Shown here one piece after another: positions 33,141-42,088 of a stretch of DNA of 64,000 nt. Under the pieces are notes generated by a model, which worked only from the letters and a program-made list of their open reading frames with translations, was not told the DNA's origin and made no database searches. Position 1 is the stretch's first letter; each line of letters opens with the position of its first letter. This DNA is from Tretioscincus oriximinensis. Its lineage: Eukaryota; Chordata; Lepidosauria; Squamata; Gymnophthalmidae. The position numbers and the translations under genes were made by a program. The stretch covers positions 786,193 to 850,192 of the forward strand of contig JAJVDF010000463.1 of assembly GCA_022410635.1 (NCBI GenBank). The letters are read 5' to 3'.

Positions 33141-34131
33141 ATGGTGGCTCAGAGGGAAGAGTTCTGCCAACTAGGATATCTGGAGGATATTGTCACTACC
33201 TTGCTGGCTGCCAAAAGGGAGTCCACACTGAGAAGTTATTCTGCAACCTGGAAGGACTTCTGCTCATGGGTAGAATCTGAAAGCCTTGACCCCTTTGCTG
33301 TGACTCATGAACATGTTCTCATTTTTCTCCAGCGGCGAATCACCATGGGCCTCAGATCCTTAGGAAACAGGTTGCGGCCATCACTACAGTTTTGGACATT
33401 TGCAGCCCTTTTGCCCTTGGTCAACACAAGCACAAAGCTAGACTGGTTAAGATGGTTTGGTCCAAGGAACCTCCTGCCTCCCACCATTTTCTCTTTTGGA
33501 AATTACATATGGTTCTTCGCGCACTCACTGGCCCTCCTTTTGAAACCTTTGAGGAGGCCTCCCTCCTTCACTTGACTTATAAGACTATTTTCTTGACTGC
33601 AATAGTGTCCTCTCACTGAGTTTCTGAACTCTCAGCACTATCTGTCCTCCCACAATATTTTCAGAGGACTCAAGAGGCACTTATTCTTCGGACAGATCCA
33701 ACCTTGCGTACAAAGGTTTCATCAGTTTTTCAAGACACACGAGAGATTTTCCTTCCCTCTTTCTGTCCTAATCCATCTTTCCCTAAGGAATGTTACTGGC
33801 ATATCTTAGATATACGTAGGGTTGTGTTTTTTTAGGTATGGAATTCTCTTTTCCTACTGTTCCACCCATGCAAAAGAGGACTTCCAGCTGAGCCAAGAAT
33901 TATATCTGGTTAAAACAAGGTGGTTATACCTTGCTAGGCAAAACTCCACCTACTCAGGTGTTGGCCCAATCTACTAGGCCTGCTTCTGCCCCAGCAGCTT
34001 TCTTTAATGAGGCATCAGTCAAGGATATATGTGAGGAAGCTACATGGAGCTCTCCGTCTACATTCACCAAACACTATAAGTTAGACTTCCACCTCTGGCT
34101 TATGGTAGATGTGTGCTTCAGTAGTTTCTAG
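33141..34131 (+). pseudogene. DIRS tyrosine recombinase, inactivated
   Basis: Tyrosine recombinases cut and rejoin DNA through a covalent Tyr intermediate. In DIRS elements they insert the circular copy. The N-terminal core-binding domain is open at 33141-33345 (KRESTLRSYSATWKDFCSWV). A frameshift near 33350 moves to the frame with DICSPFALGQHKHKARLVKM. The catalytic domain follows: the position usually reading RRVSEL is H-stop-VSEL (stop TGA at 33617-33619, one step from CGA), so the first catalytic Arg is lost. The usual His of the H-x-x-R box is Gln (AQSTR, near 33958). ICEEATWSSPSTFTKHYKLD keeps the nucleophilic Tyr (codon 34075-34077). Dead, but the family is certain. Confidence 0.88.
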
Positions 34132-34210
34132 ATTATGATTCATCTTAGTCTCCCACCCCCTTTCGGGGATACTTGGGAAGATTCCATTGCCTTACCTCCT
34201 ACACCTAGAG

Positions 34211-34263
34211 AAAAGAACACCACAGTGTCAACTTACCTGTGTGGTGATATTCTTGGGTCTAGG
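34211..34263 (+). repeat. DIRS internal complementary region
   Basis: 53 bp (AAAAGAACACCACAGTGTCA onward to GGGTCTAGG) is the reverse complement of 34683-34735 with about two mismatches. In DIRS replication this region is thought to template the missing ends of the terminal repeats during circularisation. Confidence 0.88.
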
Positions 34264-34576
34264 AGGCTTGCTGACCCTTCCTCATTGAAACATGACTTCT
34301 CCTGTTCTCTGGTTGATACTTTGTGTTCAGTTCCTTTTCCGGTCCTTAAGATTGAGCTAGTGGATTGTTTTGGACAAAGACCCTCACTTTCCTTGTACTG
34401 TAGTATTCTTTTTTTGGTTTGTATGTTTTTTCTGATCTTGAGTAGTATTGGGATAAGAATTTTCACGTTATTAGGCCTTCATTACACTTAGCATGTGGTT
34501 ATGTAACTTTAATAAACAAGTTATTTATGGTTGAACTCCTTGGTATATTTGTCACATTCTTCTTTCATCAGTTCCA

Positions 34577-34740
34577 GTAAGGACTGGGGTAACCCCGCCA
34601 ATAGAGGGAGTTTAATCTTGTGGGTAGGGTTTCTGTCATTTCCAGCCGAAGCCAAACTGGATTAACCCATTGTGGAGGTGTGCCTAGACCCAAGAACACC
34701 ACCACACAGGTAAGTTGACACTGTGGTGTTCTTTTTCATG
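34577..34740 (+). repeat. DIRS right inverted terminal repeat
   Basis: Inner part mirrors the left repeat (CTGGATTAACCCATTGTGGA). The outer part mirrors the internal complementary region (CCTAGACCCAAGAACACCAC to GTGGTGTTCTTTT). Ends near the A-rich run at 34757. Confidence 0.82.
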
Positions 34741-34779
34741 AGTAACTTTGTTTTTTGTAAAAAAAAAAAAAAAAAAGCA

Positions 34780-35355
34780 CTGGATATGCCTTTTGAGTAC
34801 TGTATAAGCATCCAGTAAAATATTTCTCTACTTAAAAGCTCAGGACCCTAAAATGGATTCAAAGGGACTAATAAATTGGTCCTGTATGTGTTAATCAATA
34901 ATATGAATGAATAACCAATGAAACAATGTCATTCGACCTACCAAAGGGGAAATCATCTAGAAATGAAACCAGTGTAATAATACAAGAATATGCTGAATTT
35001 CCTTCAGCAAATAAATGTAAAACATATTGGAGATAGGTAGCAATTCCCACTGCTAAAACGTATGCAGCACTTTTTCAGCAGTATTAAAATAAGATTATAT
35101 GTAGGATTTAACAGAACGTTAAACTCAGGATACAGAATTAATGACATTTCTATACAATAAATATTAAGTATATATTGTACATTTTATACTGTACATTTTA
35201 ATTTCTAGTCTTTTGTGGAAGACTTTGAAGTCAATAGAAAAATCCCTTTTTTATATAAAAACTGGCAACTTTTTTTTTTTGCTTATTAAAGTTGCCTCTA
35301 ATGACAGAAGGTCAGACGAGAATAGGTAAAGCCAATTCAAATCCACCCTTTGTGT
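34780..35355. other. Unannotated AT-rich DNA
   Basis: Nothing recognised. Confidence 0.35.
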
Positions 35356-35434
35356 CAGAGGCCCTGTCCCCACTTAGCCTTATTCTGGGCTATATTGTGA
35401 TACTGAGCTTGGCCATCTACATGCCAGTGTAGAA

Positions 35435-35730
35435 AGAAGAGGCAGAGGAAGAGGCAGAGGAAGAGGCAGAGGAAGAGGAGGCAGAGGAGGNNNNNNNNNN
35501 NNNNNNNNNNNNNNNNNNNNNNNNNNNNNNNNNNNNNNNNNNNNNNNNNNNNNNNNNNNNNNNNNNNNNNNNNNNNNNNNNNNNNGAGGAAGAAGAGGAA
35601 GAAGAACTTGGTTCTTATACCCCAGTTTTCTCACCTTTCAAAGGGACTCAAAGCGGCTTACAAGGGTATTTTTGCCCAAAGGCTTACATTCTATCTTCCC
35701 CACCAGGCTCTGGTGATTCCCATGTGGAAG
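35435..35730 (-). mobile_element. Sauria-like SINE 3' part with expanded tail
   Basis: Antisense SINE: expanded GAGGAAGAGGCA-type tail (35435-35490, then gap, then 35586-35607), followed by CTTGGTTCTTATACCCCAG, GGGACTCAAAGCGGCTTACA and CTATCTTCCCCACCAGG. The head is missing (5'-truncated). Confidence 0.78.
35491..35585. other. Assembly gap (95 N)
   Basis: Run of N inside a GAGGAA simple repeat; the repeat probably broke the assembly, so its true length is unknown. Confidence 0.98.
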
Positions 35731-35811
35731 GCCACATTTGGAAGGCCTGTCATAGTCTATACTAACATGTAGATGGCAGACTCCTATTCTGACACATTAC
35801 CAAGAAAAAAG

Positions 35812-37185
35812 CTCAATAGGCACAGGACCAAAGTGCTTTGGGGTCCTAGTCAGGTAAGGTTTTTTACCTGTTCTCCAGCACAGTTTGAATTTTGCCACAA
35901 GCGCTTGGTGTACAGCACCTGCACTCAGCATGAAATTCAAATGGCACCAGAGAACAGGTAAGAAGACCTTATGAACTCCATAGGGCCCCTCAGCAAACCT
36001 GGACAATTGCATCCACACATCCAGCAGTGGACTATCCATAGGAGGAGGTTGTCCAATGGCAAGCAGGCTCTTGCTTCAGCAGCCTTTGGGAGTCCTTTCT
36101 CCCACCCATTTGTTATCATTTTATATGCTGCAGGCGCAGATGGGTCTGTGATGCTGTCCAATAGAAGGGGAGGACTTCGCCTCCTAGTGTGTCCCCCTTC
36201 GCTTCCCAGTCCACTACTGCACACATCAGCGCTGTGGATATTCCTGCAAGTGTTGTTTTCCAGTTCTCTCTTGCAGACATTGTTTTCTTAGTAGGCTTTC
36301 ATGTAGGCCTTGGCTACAACAAAGGGCTTTCTTTCATNGCACTATTCAGTAACTCCACATAAGTCTCAACAAGTCCCCCGAAGTTGAGAAATCTATTCAG
36401 GGGGTGGGGGTGGNGGTGCTGTTATGGACTGACATTCCAAAATACTTCTGGCTAGTTACGAAAGACATTTTCCAGATAATGCACTATCCACTCACCTCTC
36501 ACCTTATAACACAGGTGTGTGAGCCACTGTGAGGCAAACGAGCCTGCAAAACTGCTTGCCATACTAGCAAGGTTTCTGTCATGCTCCCTTCCTCCTAGAC
36601 TGAGAAATAGGATAATAAAGTGCTTCTGATCTACAATGTCTTGAATTTGAGAAAAAATCAGAATCATAGGAATTTTTATAACAAGCAAGGTCTGCTTCTG
36701 TAATTAAATCTTACAGTCAACTCACTCAGTCAGATACAGAGGAGGAACCAATCATCAGATTTACTGAATGCTGTCACACTTAAGAACATGCGCAGCATTC
36801 AACTAGGTTAATTTAAACAAATTGAACTATCAGGCCCTTCATCCTATCTGTACGTAGGCAGAGAGCTAGAAATATTGGCCTAGATTAAGCACTAAGGCAT
36901 TGCTAACAATTGACATTAAGGTCACCATACTATGCTGTTCTTGGCTTTCAGCATTTTTCTGTGCCCTCCTATGCTTCCTGGACTGTTTTATTCTCATTTC
37001 TGTCTTTCAGACTTGCACCAAATCTGGCACTTTCAATTGAACTGTATTTCTGTTCTGCTGCTGCCTTCTACATAACAATAAAGCTCTACTGTAAATCTTG
37101 CTTGGTTTGTGTGAAGTTGCAGCAGAACGGGATAAATGTTCCATACTATTAGATGTTGCTGATTTTTAATAAATTAATATGTTTT
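35812..37185. other. Unannotated DNA
   Basis: No gene or known repeat recognised. Frames of 60-106 codons at 35773-36291 overlap on both strands and lack domains. Confidence 0.3.
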
Positions 37186-37187
37186 AA

Positions 37188-37605
37188 GGCCGTATTTCCC
37201 AAAGATGCACTATGTCTTATTTTCAGGGGACATTTTATTTTTCCATGAAGAAGAATTATGGACACCAAGAGTATAAATGGGTACTAAGATGGATGTCTGG
37301 ATGTTGCCTCTGGGATAGAGCAACAGGCAGGACTCCTGAAATACCATTTGCAGGGAGTCATGAACAGGGGCATATTTTGCTTTCCTCTGTTCAGACCACC
37401 CAGGTGCATCTGGTGGACCTCTGTGAGAGACAGAATACTGGACTAGATGGGCTCTTGNCCAATCCAGTATGGCTCTTCTTATGTTCTTACGTTCTAAATT
37501 CACATTTATTGATGCACAAGGCGCCTTATATTTAGCAATTCAGAAAAAAATCTGCTACGTCTTAATTTCACAGGATGTCTTATTTTCAGGGAAACAGGAT
37601 ATGTT
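37188..37605. mobile_element. Probable MITE interrupted by CR1
   Basis: GGCCGTATTTCCC followed by ATGTCTTATTTTCAGGGG at the left, and ATGTCTTATTTTCAGGGAAACAGG at the right in two blocks (GGATGTCTTATTTTC, AGGGAAACAGG). The TTTCCC and GGGAAA ends are inverted, as in a short DNA transposon. The CR1 3' end at 37262-37497 lies inside. Borders are approximate. Confidence 0.45.
37262..37497 (+). mobile_element. CR1-type LINE 3' end
   Basis: ACTAAGATGGATGTCTGGAT, GAGCAACAGGCAGGACTCC, CTGTTCAGACCACCCAGGTG, GGACTAGATGGGCTCTTG and the tail TTCTTATGTTCTTACGTTC. Non-coding 3' untranslated sequence; the 107-codon frame over it is an artefact. Confidence 0.85.
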
Positions 37606-37607
37606 AC

Positions 37608-37770
37608 TGTCAACCACCCTGAGACCTTCTTTTAGTTTTAATCAAGATTTGTACTTTTTATGGTGAAATGTTTTTATCTTTTGTAAATTTGATATGGTCA
37701 AATGGCTAATCATTAAACCATTCATTTTCGTATTCGGGTAAAGGGCGGTATAGAAATGTAAATAAATGTT
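37608..37770 (+). mobile_element. L2-like LINE 3' end (sense)
   Basis: CAACCACCCTGAGACCTTCT at the start and GGGTAAAGGGCGGTATAGAA, ATGTAAATAAATG at the end are the sense version of the 3' end seen antisense at 11572, 26210 and 62066. Confidence 0.65.
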
Positions 37771-38067
37771 CCAATGGACAGATCAGGAAACTGGCTTAAG
37801 GTGAGCTATTTCCCCAACTGATCCAGCACACCTAGGCTGACCTTTCAGCTCCAACATCACCTTCTCATAGAAGCAGGTAAGCAGTTCTGAGGACGAGAGT
37901 GCATGTATGTTCCTTTTTCCTTGCCTTCCTATTATGATGCTTCCAGCACAGGGCAAGGAGGCATGGAAGATGAATGGCATTGGGACTGTTTAACCACCCT
38001 GCTGTCTGGGCAATGTGAGAACCCTGAAAAAGGTAACACAGAGATGCATCCAGTGTCACTGACACTG

Positions 38068-38282
38068 CCAGTTTGGTGTAGTGGTTAGAGAGTTGGACTC
38101 TTATATGCCAGTCTCCTTATTTGATTCCATGCTCCTCCAGCTAGGCGACCTTGGGCCAGTCACAGTTCTTTAGAAGTCTCCCAGCTCCACCCTCTTCACA
38201 GGGTGTCTGTTGTGGAGAAAGCAACAAAGGTTATGTGAGCCACCCTTTAGTAAAAGGGGTGCTATAAAATACATTCTTATAA
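38068..38282 (+). mobile_element. Sauria SINE
   Basis: Head GTTTGGTGTAGTGGTTAGAG with B-box-like ATTTGATTCCATG, then GACCTTGGGCCAGTCACAG, the GGGTGTCTGTTGTGGAGA block and GTTATGTGAGCC. Ends in GGGGTGCTATAAAATACATT. The best preserved canonical copy here, transcribed by RNA polymerase III when active. Confidence 0.9.
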
Positions 38283-38289
38283 GTAGGGA

Positions 38290-39055
38290 GAGCACTTCCC
38301 CAGTTCTCTGGTCCTTTTAGAAGCAATGGTAGTTGTAACAGTAGCAAANTGAATGGGGTTCTTTTTTAACCTGGGACATGACAGTTGGTATGCATCAGCT
38401 GTCCATCCAGCATTTGAACCTGACTGATGCCGTGCGGCTTTACAGGTCTAGATGTGACCTAAGATAATAAAACACCAAAGAGCAGCTAGTGAATATCTGT
38501 CTGGCCCTGCATGCTGTAAAGTGCTAACCTCAGTTGACATGCATATGTTATGAATTAGTGCTCGTTTCTACCAAGTTTTAAACCAAGTGAGGCTCCAGTG
38601 GGGCTACTCGGGATGAAATGCTTTCCAGGCTGCTGTTTTACAGTCTGAACTACATTCCAGTAAAACTGAAGTACTTGAATTTCAGCCACTTTATTTCTAG
38701 GAACTTCAGCACAAAACAGCANTGGCTCAAAGCCAGGCACTTCAGTTTAACAGTATCGTGTCAATCCAATTAACTTCTACTAGCATTAAAAAAATATACA
38801 ACGTTCTATGAGTCCTCAACAACTTCGGTGATTTATTTCTTTAGCACTTTCTGTCTTCAATCGGCAACTTCTTCTAATGAATCTGGTAGTTTTGAAATGT
38901 TTCCTGAATATTTTGTTTGGAATTTCAAATGCTTGGAAAAGTTCAGAACAGCATCTTACTCTCAGACTGTGATTCACTTCACTTTGCTTTCCTTCATTTC
39001 AAGCTGCTCCATGAAGAACAGAATGTTATTCCCTCCTCTCCATAGAAGTTAAGAA
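38290..39055. other. Unannotated DNA
   Basis: Nothing recognised. Confidence 0.35.
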
Positions 39056-39061
39056 CAATGG

Positions 39062-39345
39062 TCTTTCACTTGAGGCACAGTGGTGCAAAGGTTAAAAACA
39101 ATGGCCGTTTAACANAGAGGTTGGCATTTAAGGCCCATGCGTCTGCAATGGAGAGGAGTGAGCACCCTCTACTGGCTTTAGCTTCAGCCAACCTAGCTGT
39201 TCAAAANTAAACAAAAAGATAGCAAGATACCATTACAATGCGATAGGGAAGATTGAATATAAGCCTTCGAGTGAAAAATAGCTTGTAAACTGCTTTGAGT
39301 CCCTTCAAGTGAGAAAAGCAGGGTATAAAAAATCAGTTCATCTTC
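39062..39345 (+). mobile_element. Sauria-like SINE, second head type
   Basis: Head GGCACAGTGGTGCAAAGGTT, then GAGTGAGCACCCTCTACTGG and CAGCCAACCTAGCTGTTC as in 58808-59125 (inverted there). The shared 3' tail is AGCCTTCGAGTGAAAAATAG, CTTGTAAACTGCTTTGAGTC and GCAGGGTATAAAA. Two N positions. Confidence 0.7.
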
Positions 39346-39534
39346 TCCTAGGAAGCTCATTTTGGCAGGGACATGGCAGCTGTTGAAGAGCCAAACATAT
39401 TCCCAGAAAACATGTGGTAACCCTAAACTAACTCCATGTTGTTTATCAAACATCAGGCAACATTCTCCAACTGCAAAGCTGGTACAAATTAAACAGAAGG
39501 TGAAGAAGAATTAAGAAAGGAGAAGGAGAAGACA

Positions 39535-39705
39535 GAATCAGAAGAAAGTAGATGAACAAAGAGGAAGAGGAAGAGGAAAAAGAAAAAGAAGAAGAGGAAG
39601 AAAAAGAAAAAGAAAAAGAAGTTGAGGAAGAAGTAGAAGAAGTAGGAGAGGAAGAAGAGGAAGAAGAGGAAGAAGAGGAAGAAGAGGAAGAAGAGGAAGA
39701 ATCAA
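39535..39705 (+). repeat. GAAGAGGAA purine repeat
   Basis: Nearly pure A/G run of GAAGAGGAAGAA units. Ser-rich frames on the minus strand are artefacts. Confidence 0.92.
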
Positions 39706-39719
39706 CTACCACTTATTAA

Positions 39720-41085
39720 TTCTGAGCATTTTGTTTTATTTTCTAATCCTAGTTACCTCTATCTACTTTATTCTGGGACTTTTAAAGTTTCTTTATTTCG
39801 TCCACAATTATTAAGAAACAAAGAACTGGAGGAGTAAGTCTACTTATCCTATCCTTACACAAGCAATTTAAAAGCAATCACATTCATTTATATATGTAAT
39901 CACTTCCAATCTTTGCAGAATGAAGTACTGAATCTGTTTCCAGCGTGGGGGACAGAAGCCACTTCATAGTAAATAATGATTTCTCTCTCCCCCAGCTCCC
40001 AAACTGAAAAGCTGTGGCTTTTGCTATCTTTAATTAACACAGTTTTACAGCATAATTTTGCAAAAGCAGTATAAAAGCCAGAAATGATAACAAAAGAAAA
40101 GATAAATCTCCTTGCTTTTCCCCATCTTCATTACTCTCAGATGTACTACACTATATTAAAATTCATGTCTTTTCCTTCCTCTTTCTACTCCCTAGCTAAC
40201 CTTTTACAAAAGGAAATACAACTTTTTATGCACATAACAGCTGAACTTCCTTTGGAACTAAACATCTTCTTTTGGAAGTAAGGATCCCTGTATGTCTTAT
40301 TTTGGGAAATAATGAATTGCTATTGCAAGAAAGAGGCCAAAACAGCCTCTTGAATGACTTTGTTATCACTCCAGCATTTTATATGTTCTGCCAGATTTAC
40401 GAATGAGTAAACTAATGTTTCACTTAAGTATTCAGCTAATGAGAGTTACTCCTCTTTTTCAAAGATTACACTATAAAAAACAGACCATCCAAAACTAGTA
40501 AAAAAGCTAGCAGTTTCTTTCTACATCTATTTTACATTAAAGATGCAGCCTAAATCCGTATGATGGAGTACTGTAGCATGTCACTGGAGAAGACTTACTT
40601 TCATCTCAGAGGTGAGACATGCAGTCTTGTCTGCACTGGATTTATAGGCCAAACCAACAGACCCACTAAAACACCTTATCTGTGGTATAGGCCAATCACT
40701 GTGCAAAGTAAACAGGCTGTTATGGAAATAGAGTTCTAACATATCCAGTGTTGGACTTCTTGGTTTAACCAATCTATGCAGCATTCTATGCAATTTTCTA
40801 GCTCAGAAGCTTCTGTGTGGGTATACCATGAGCAAGATGATGCAGTTTCATCAGATATCTAGAGGTAGTTCTGGAAATGCAATATTTCTAGGCACTTGCC
40901 AAAAATAATCCCAGCTGGGAATGCATCCTGTTCAAAGGTTGCAGCCCTCTTGGATCTTAATGTTTCAGAAGCTGCCATGATATATTCAGTTAAGCTGTCA
41001 AAACAAAACACAAAACATCAAAAAATCAGTTACAACAGTTTTCAAAGAAGTAGTTTCATTAAACTGGACTCAGAATATCTAGTAA
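39720..41085. other. Unannotated DNA
   Basis: Nothing recognised. Confidence 0.35.
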
Positions 41086-41091
41086 GGGAAG

Positions 41092-41252
41092 TCTTGTAGC
41101 ACCATAGTGACTAACAAGAAAAAGGGTGCATGAGCTTTTGTAGACATAATGTACTTCTCTGGTGATCATCTGAAGAAGTAGATTTGTCTACAAAAGCTCA
41201 TGTTGCTTACCTTTTTCACATTAGTCTCTGAAGTACTACAAGCCCCCCTTGC
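41092..41252. mobile_element. Palindromic MITE (CTTGTAGCACT family), fullest copy
   Basis: Left arm CTTGTAGCACCATAGTGACT, AACAAGAAAAAGG; right arm CCTTTTTCACATTAGTCTCT, GAAGTACTACAAG: inverted repeats of about 40 bp. The middle also folds (GAGCTTTTGTAGACATAATG against GTCTACAAAAGCTC). About 160 bp, non-coding. Shorter relatives at 6455, 7548 and 18847. Confidence 0.78.
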
Positions 41253-41804
41253 TGTATATTCAACTAGCTGGTTAGCTTGTTGCACCTGCTGTAAATGCAA
41301 TGGGGCTCTAGCAAGAGGAGGGAGCAACCATTCTCTGAGGGGTTGAGAGGCAGTAAGGAAGGAGGCAAATGAGGAAGTGCCTCACCTTCATTGGGTGGTG
41401 TTGCCAGGGAAGTGCAGCCATAGAGGTAAGCACTTACCCTTCTGCCTACCCAACTGCTGCTCCTGGCACCTCCCTCCCACTGCAAAAGGCAGCAGGCAGT
41501 GACTCTGGCAGCAGTAGGCTCCAGCCACTGGGACAGAGTAGGGAATGTGAGACAGAAGTGTAAGAAGAAGAGGATGAGGTAAAGAAAAGTAAAGAGTGGG
41601 ACATGATGAAAGNGAGTGAGGCCCATAGCTGGGTTCCCCTGCTGTCTCTTGCAGAAAGAAGGAATGAGGCAATAGGCTTGGAGAGTCAAGGCAAATAGGT
41701 ATGTGCCTCATGTTTGCTACCCTGCCTTCCTGAAAACACCACCATACCAGTCTATTTGCAGCAGCAGAGATGAGACACTTTCCCATCTGCCTCCTTCCAG
41801 TCTG

Positions 41805-42088
41805 GTGTTGTTGTTAAAGTGTCAGGCTCTTATCTGGTAGTCTCTTGGATTCACTCAGCACTCCTCCAAGAAGCCAGCTGGGTGACCTTGGGATAGTCAC
41901 AGATGTCTGTTGTGAAGAGAAGAACAGAAGGTTTGAGTTTGTACTTCAAAACCAGCTGGGAGACCTTGGGATAGTCATTGTTCTTCAGAGATTTCTTAGC
42001 CCCATCTGCTTTGCAAGATGTCTGTTGTGAAGAGAAGAACAGAAGGTTATGTAATCCACTTTGGTTCCCTTCAGGTTGAGAAAAGCCT
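41805..42088 (+). mobile_element. Sauria SINE with internal duplication
   Basis: Head CTGGTGTTGTTGTTAAAGTG, TTGGATTCACTCAGCACTCC, then CAGCTGGGTGACCTTGGGAT. The stretch from CCAGCTGGG-GACCTTGGGATAGTCA to GAAGAGAAGAACAGAAGGTT occurs twice (about 41875-41932 and 41952-42047). The first copy lacks the middle (TCTTCAGAGATTTCTTAGCC). The tail (TTCCCTTCAGGTTGAGAAAA) is cut off where the L1 begins. Confidence 0.75.

Larger units (their letters stand above)
29596..34740 (+). mobile_element. DIRS-like tyrosine-recombinase retrotransposon, decayed
   Basis: DIRS elements copy through an RNA but integrate with a tyrosine recombinase instead of an integrase. They carry inverted terminal repeats and an internal complementary region. 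All three traits are here. The left terminal repeat (about 29596-29715) is the inverted copy of about 34577-34700 (shared CAATGGGTTAATCCA). The internal region 34211-34263 is complementary to the outer right end 34683-34735 with about two mismatches. Between them lie a gag-like region, an RNase H with DASLSGWGAH and a recombinase ending in KHYKLD. Many stops and frameshifts and a missing reverse-transcriptase core make this copy inactive. Length is about 5.1 kb. No flanking duplication is seen, as expected for recombinase-mediated insertion. Confidence 0.9.
35361..35810. mobile_element. Palindromic MITE split by a SINE
   Basis: Left part 35361-35434 (CCTGTCCCCACTTAGCCTTA, TTCTGGGCTATATTG, CATCTACATGCCAGTGTAG) and right part about 35730-35810 (CCTGTCATAGTCTATACTAA, CATGTAGATGGCAGACTCC) are the two arms of the family seen uninterrupted at 48928-49112. 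The SINE at 35435-35730 sits at the centre. Confidence 0.75.

Noticed and set aside
34757..34790. Right end of a GC-rich hAT MITE (A-run followed by GCACTG)
   Set aside because: It matches the AAAAAAAGCACTG terminus, but there is no matching left end or 8-bp duplication, and an A-run beside the DIRS end is a simpler explanation.
38068..38140. tRNA gene at the SINE head
   Set aside because: A-box- and B-box-like sequences are present, but no cloverleaf with paired acceptor arm, and it continues into a SINE body and tail.
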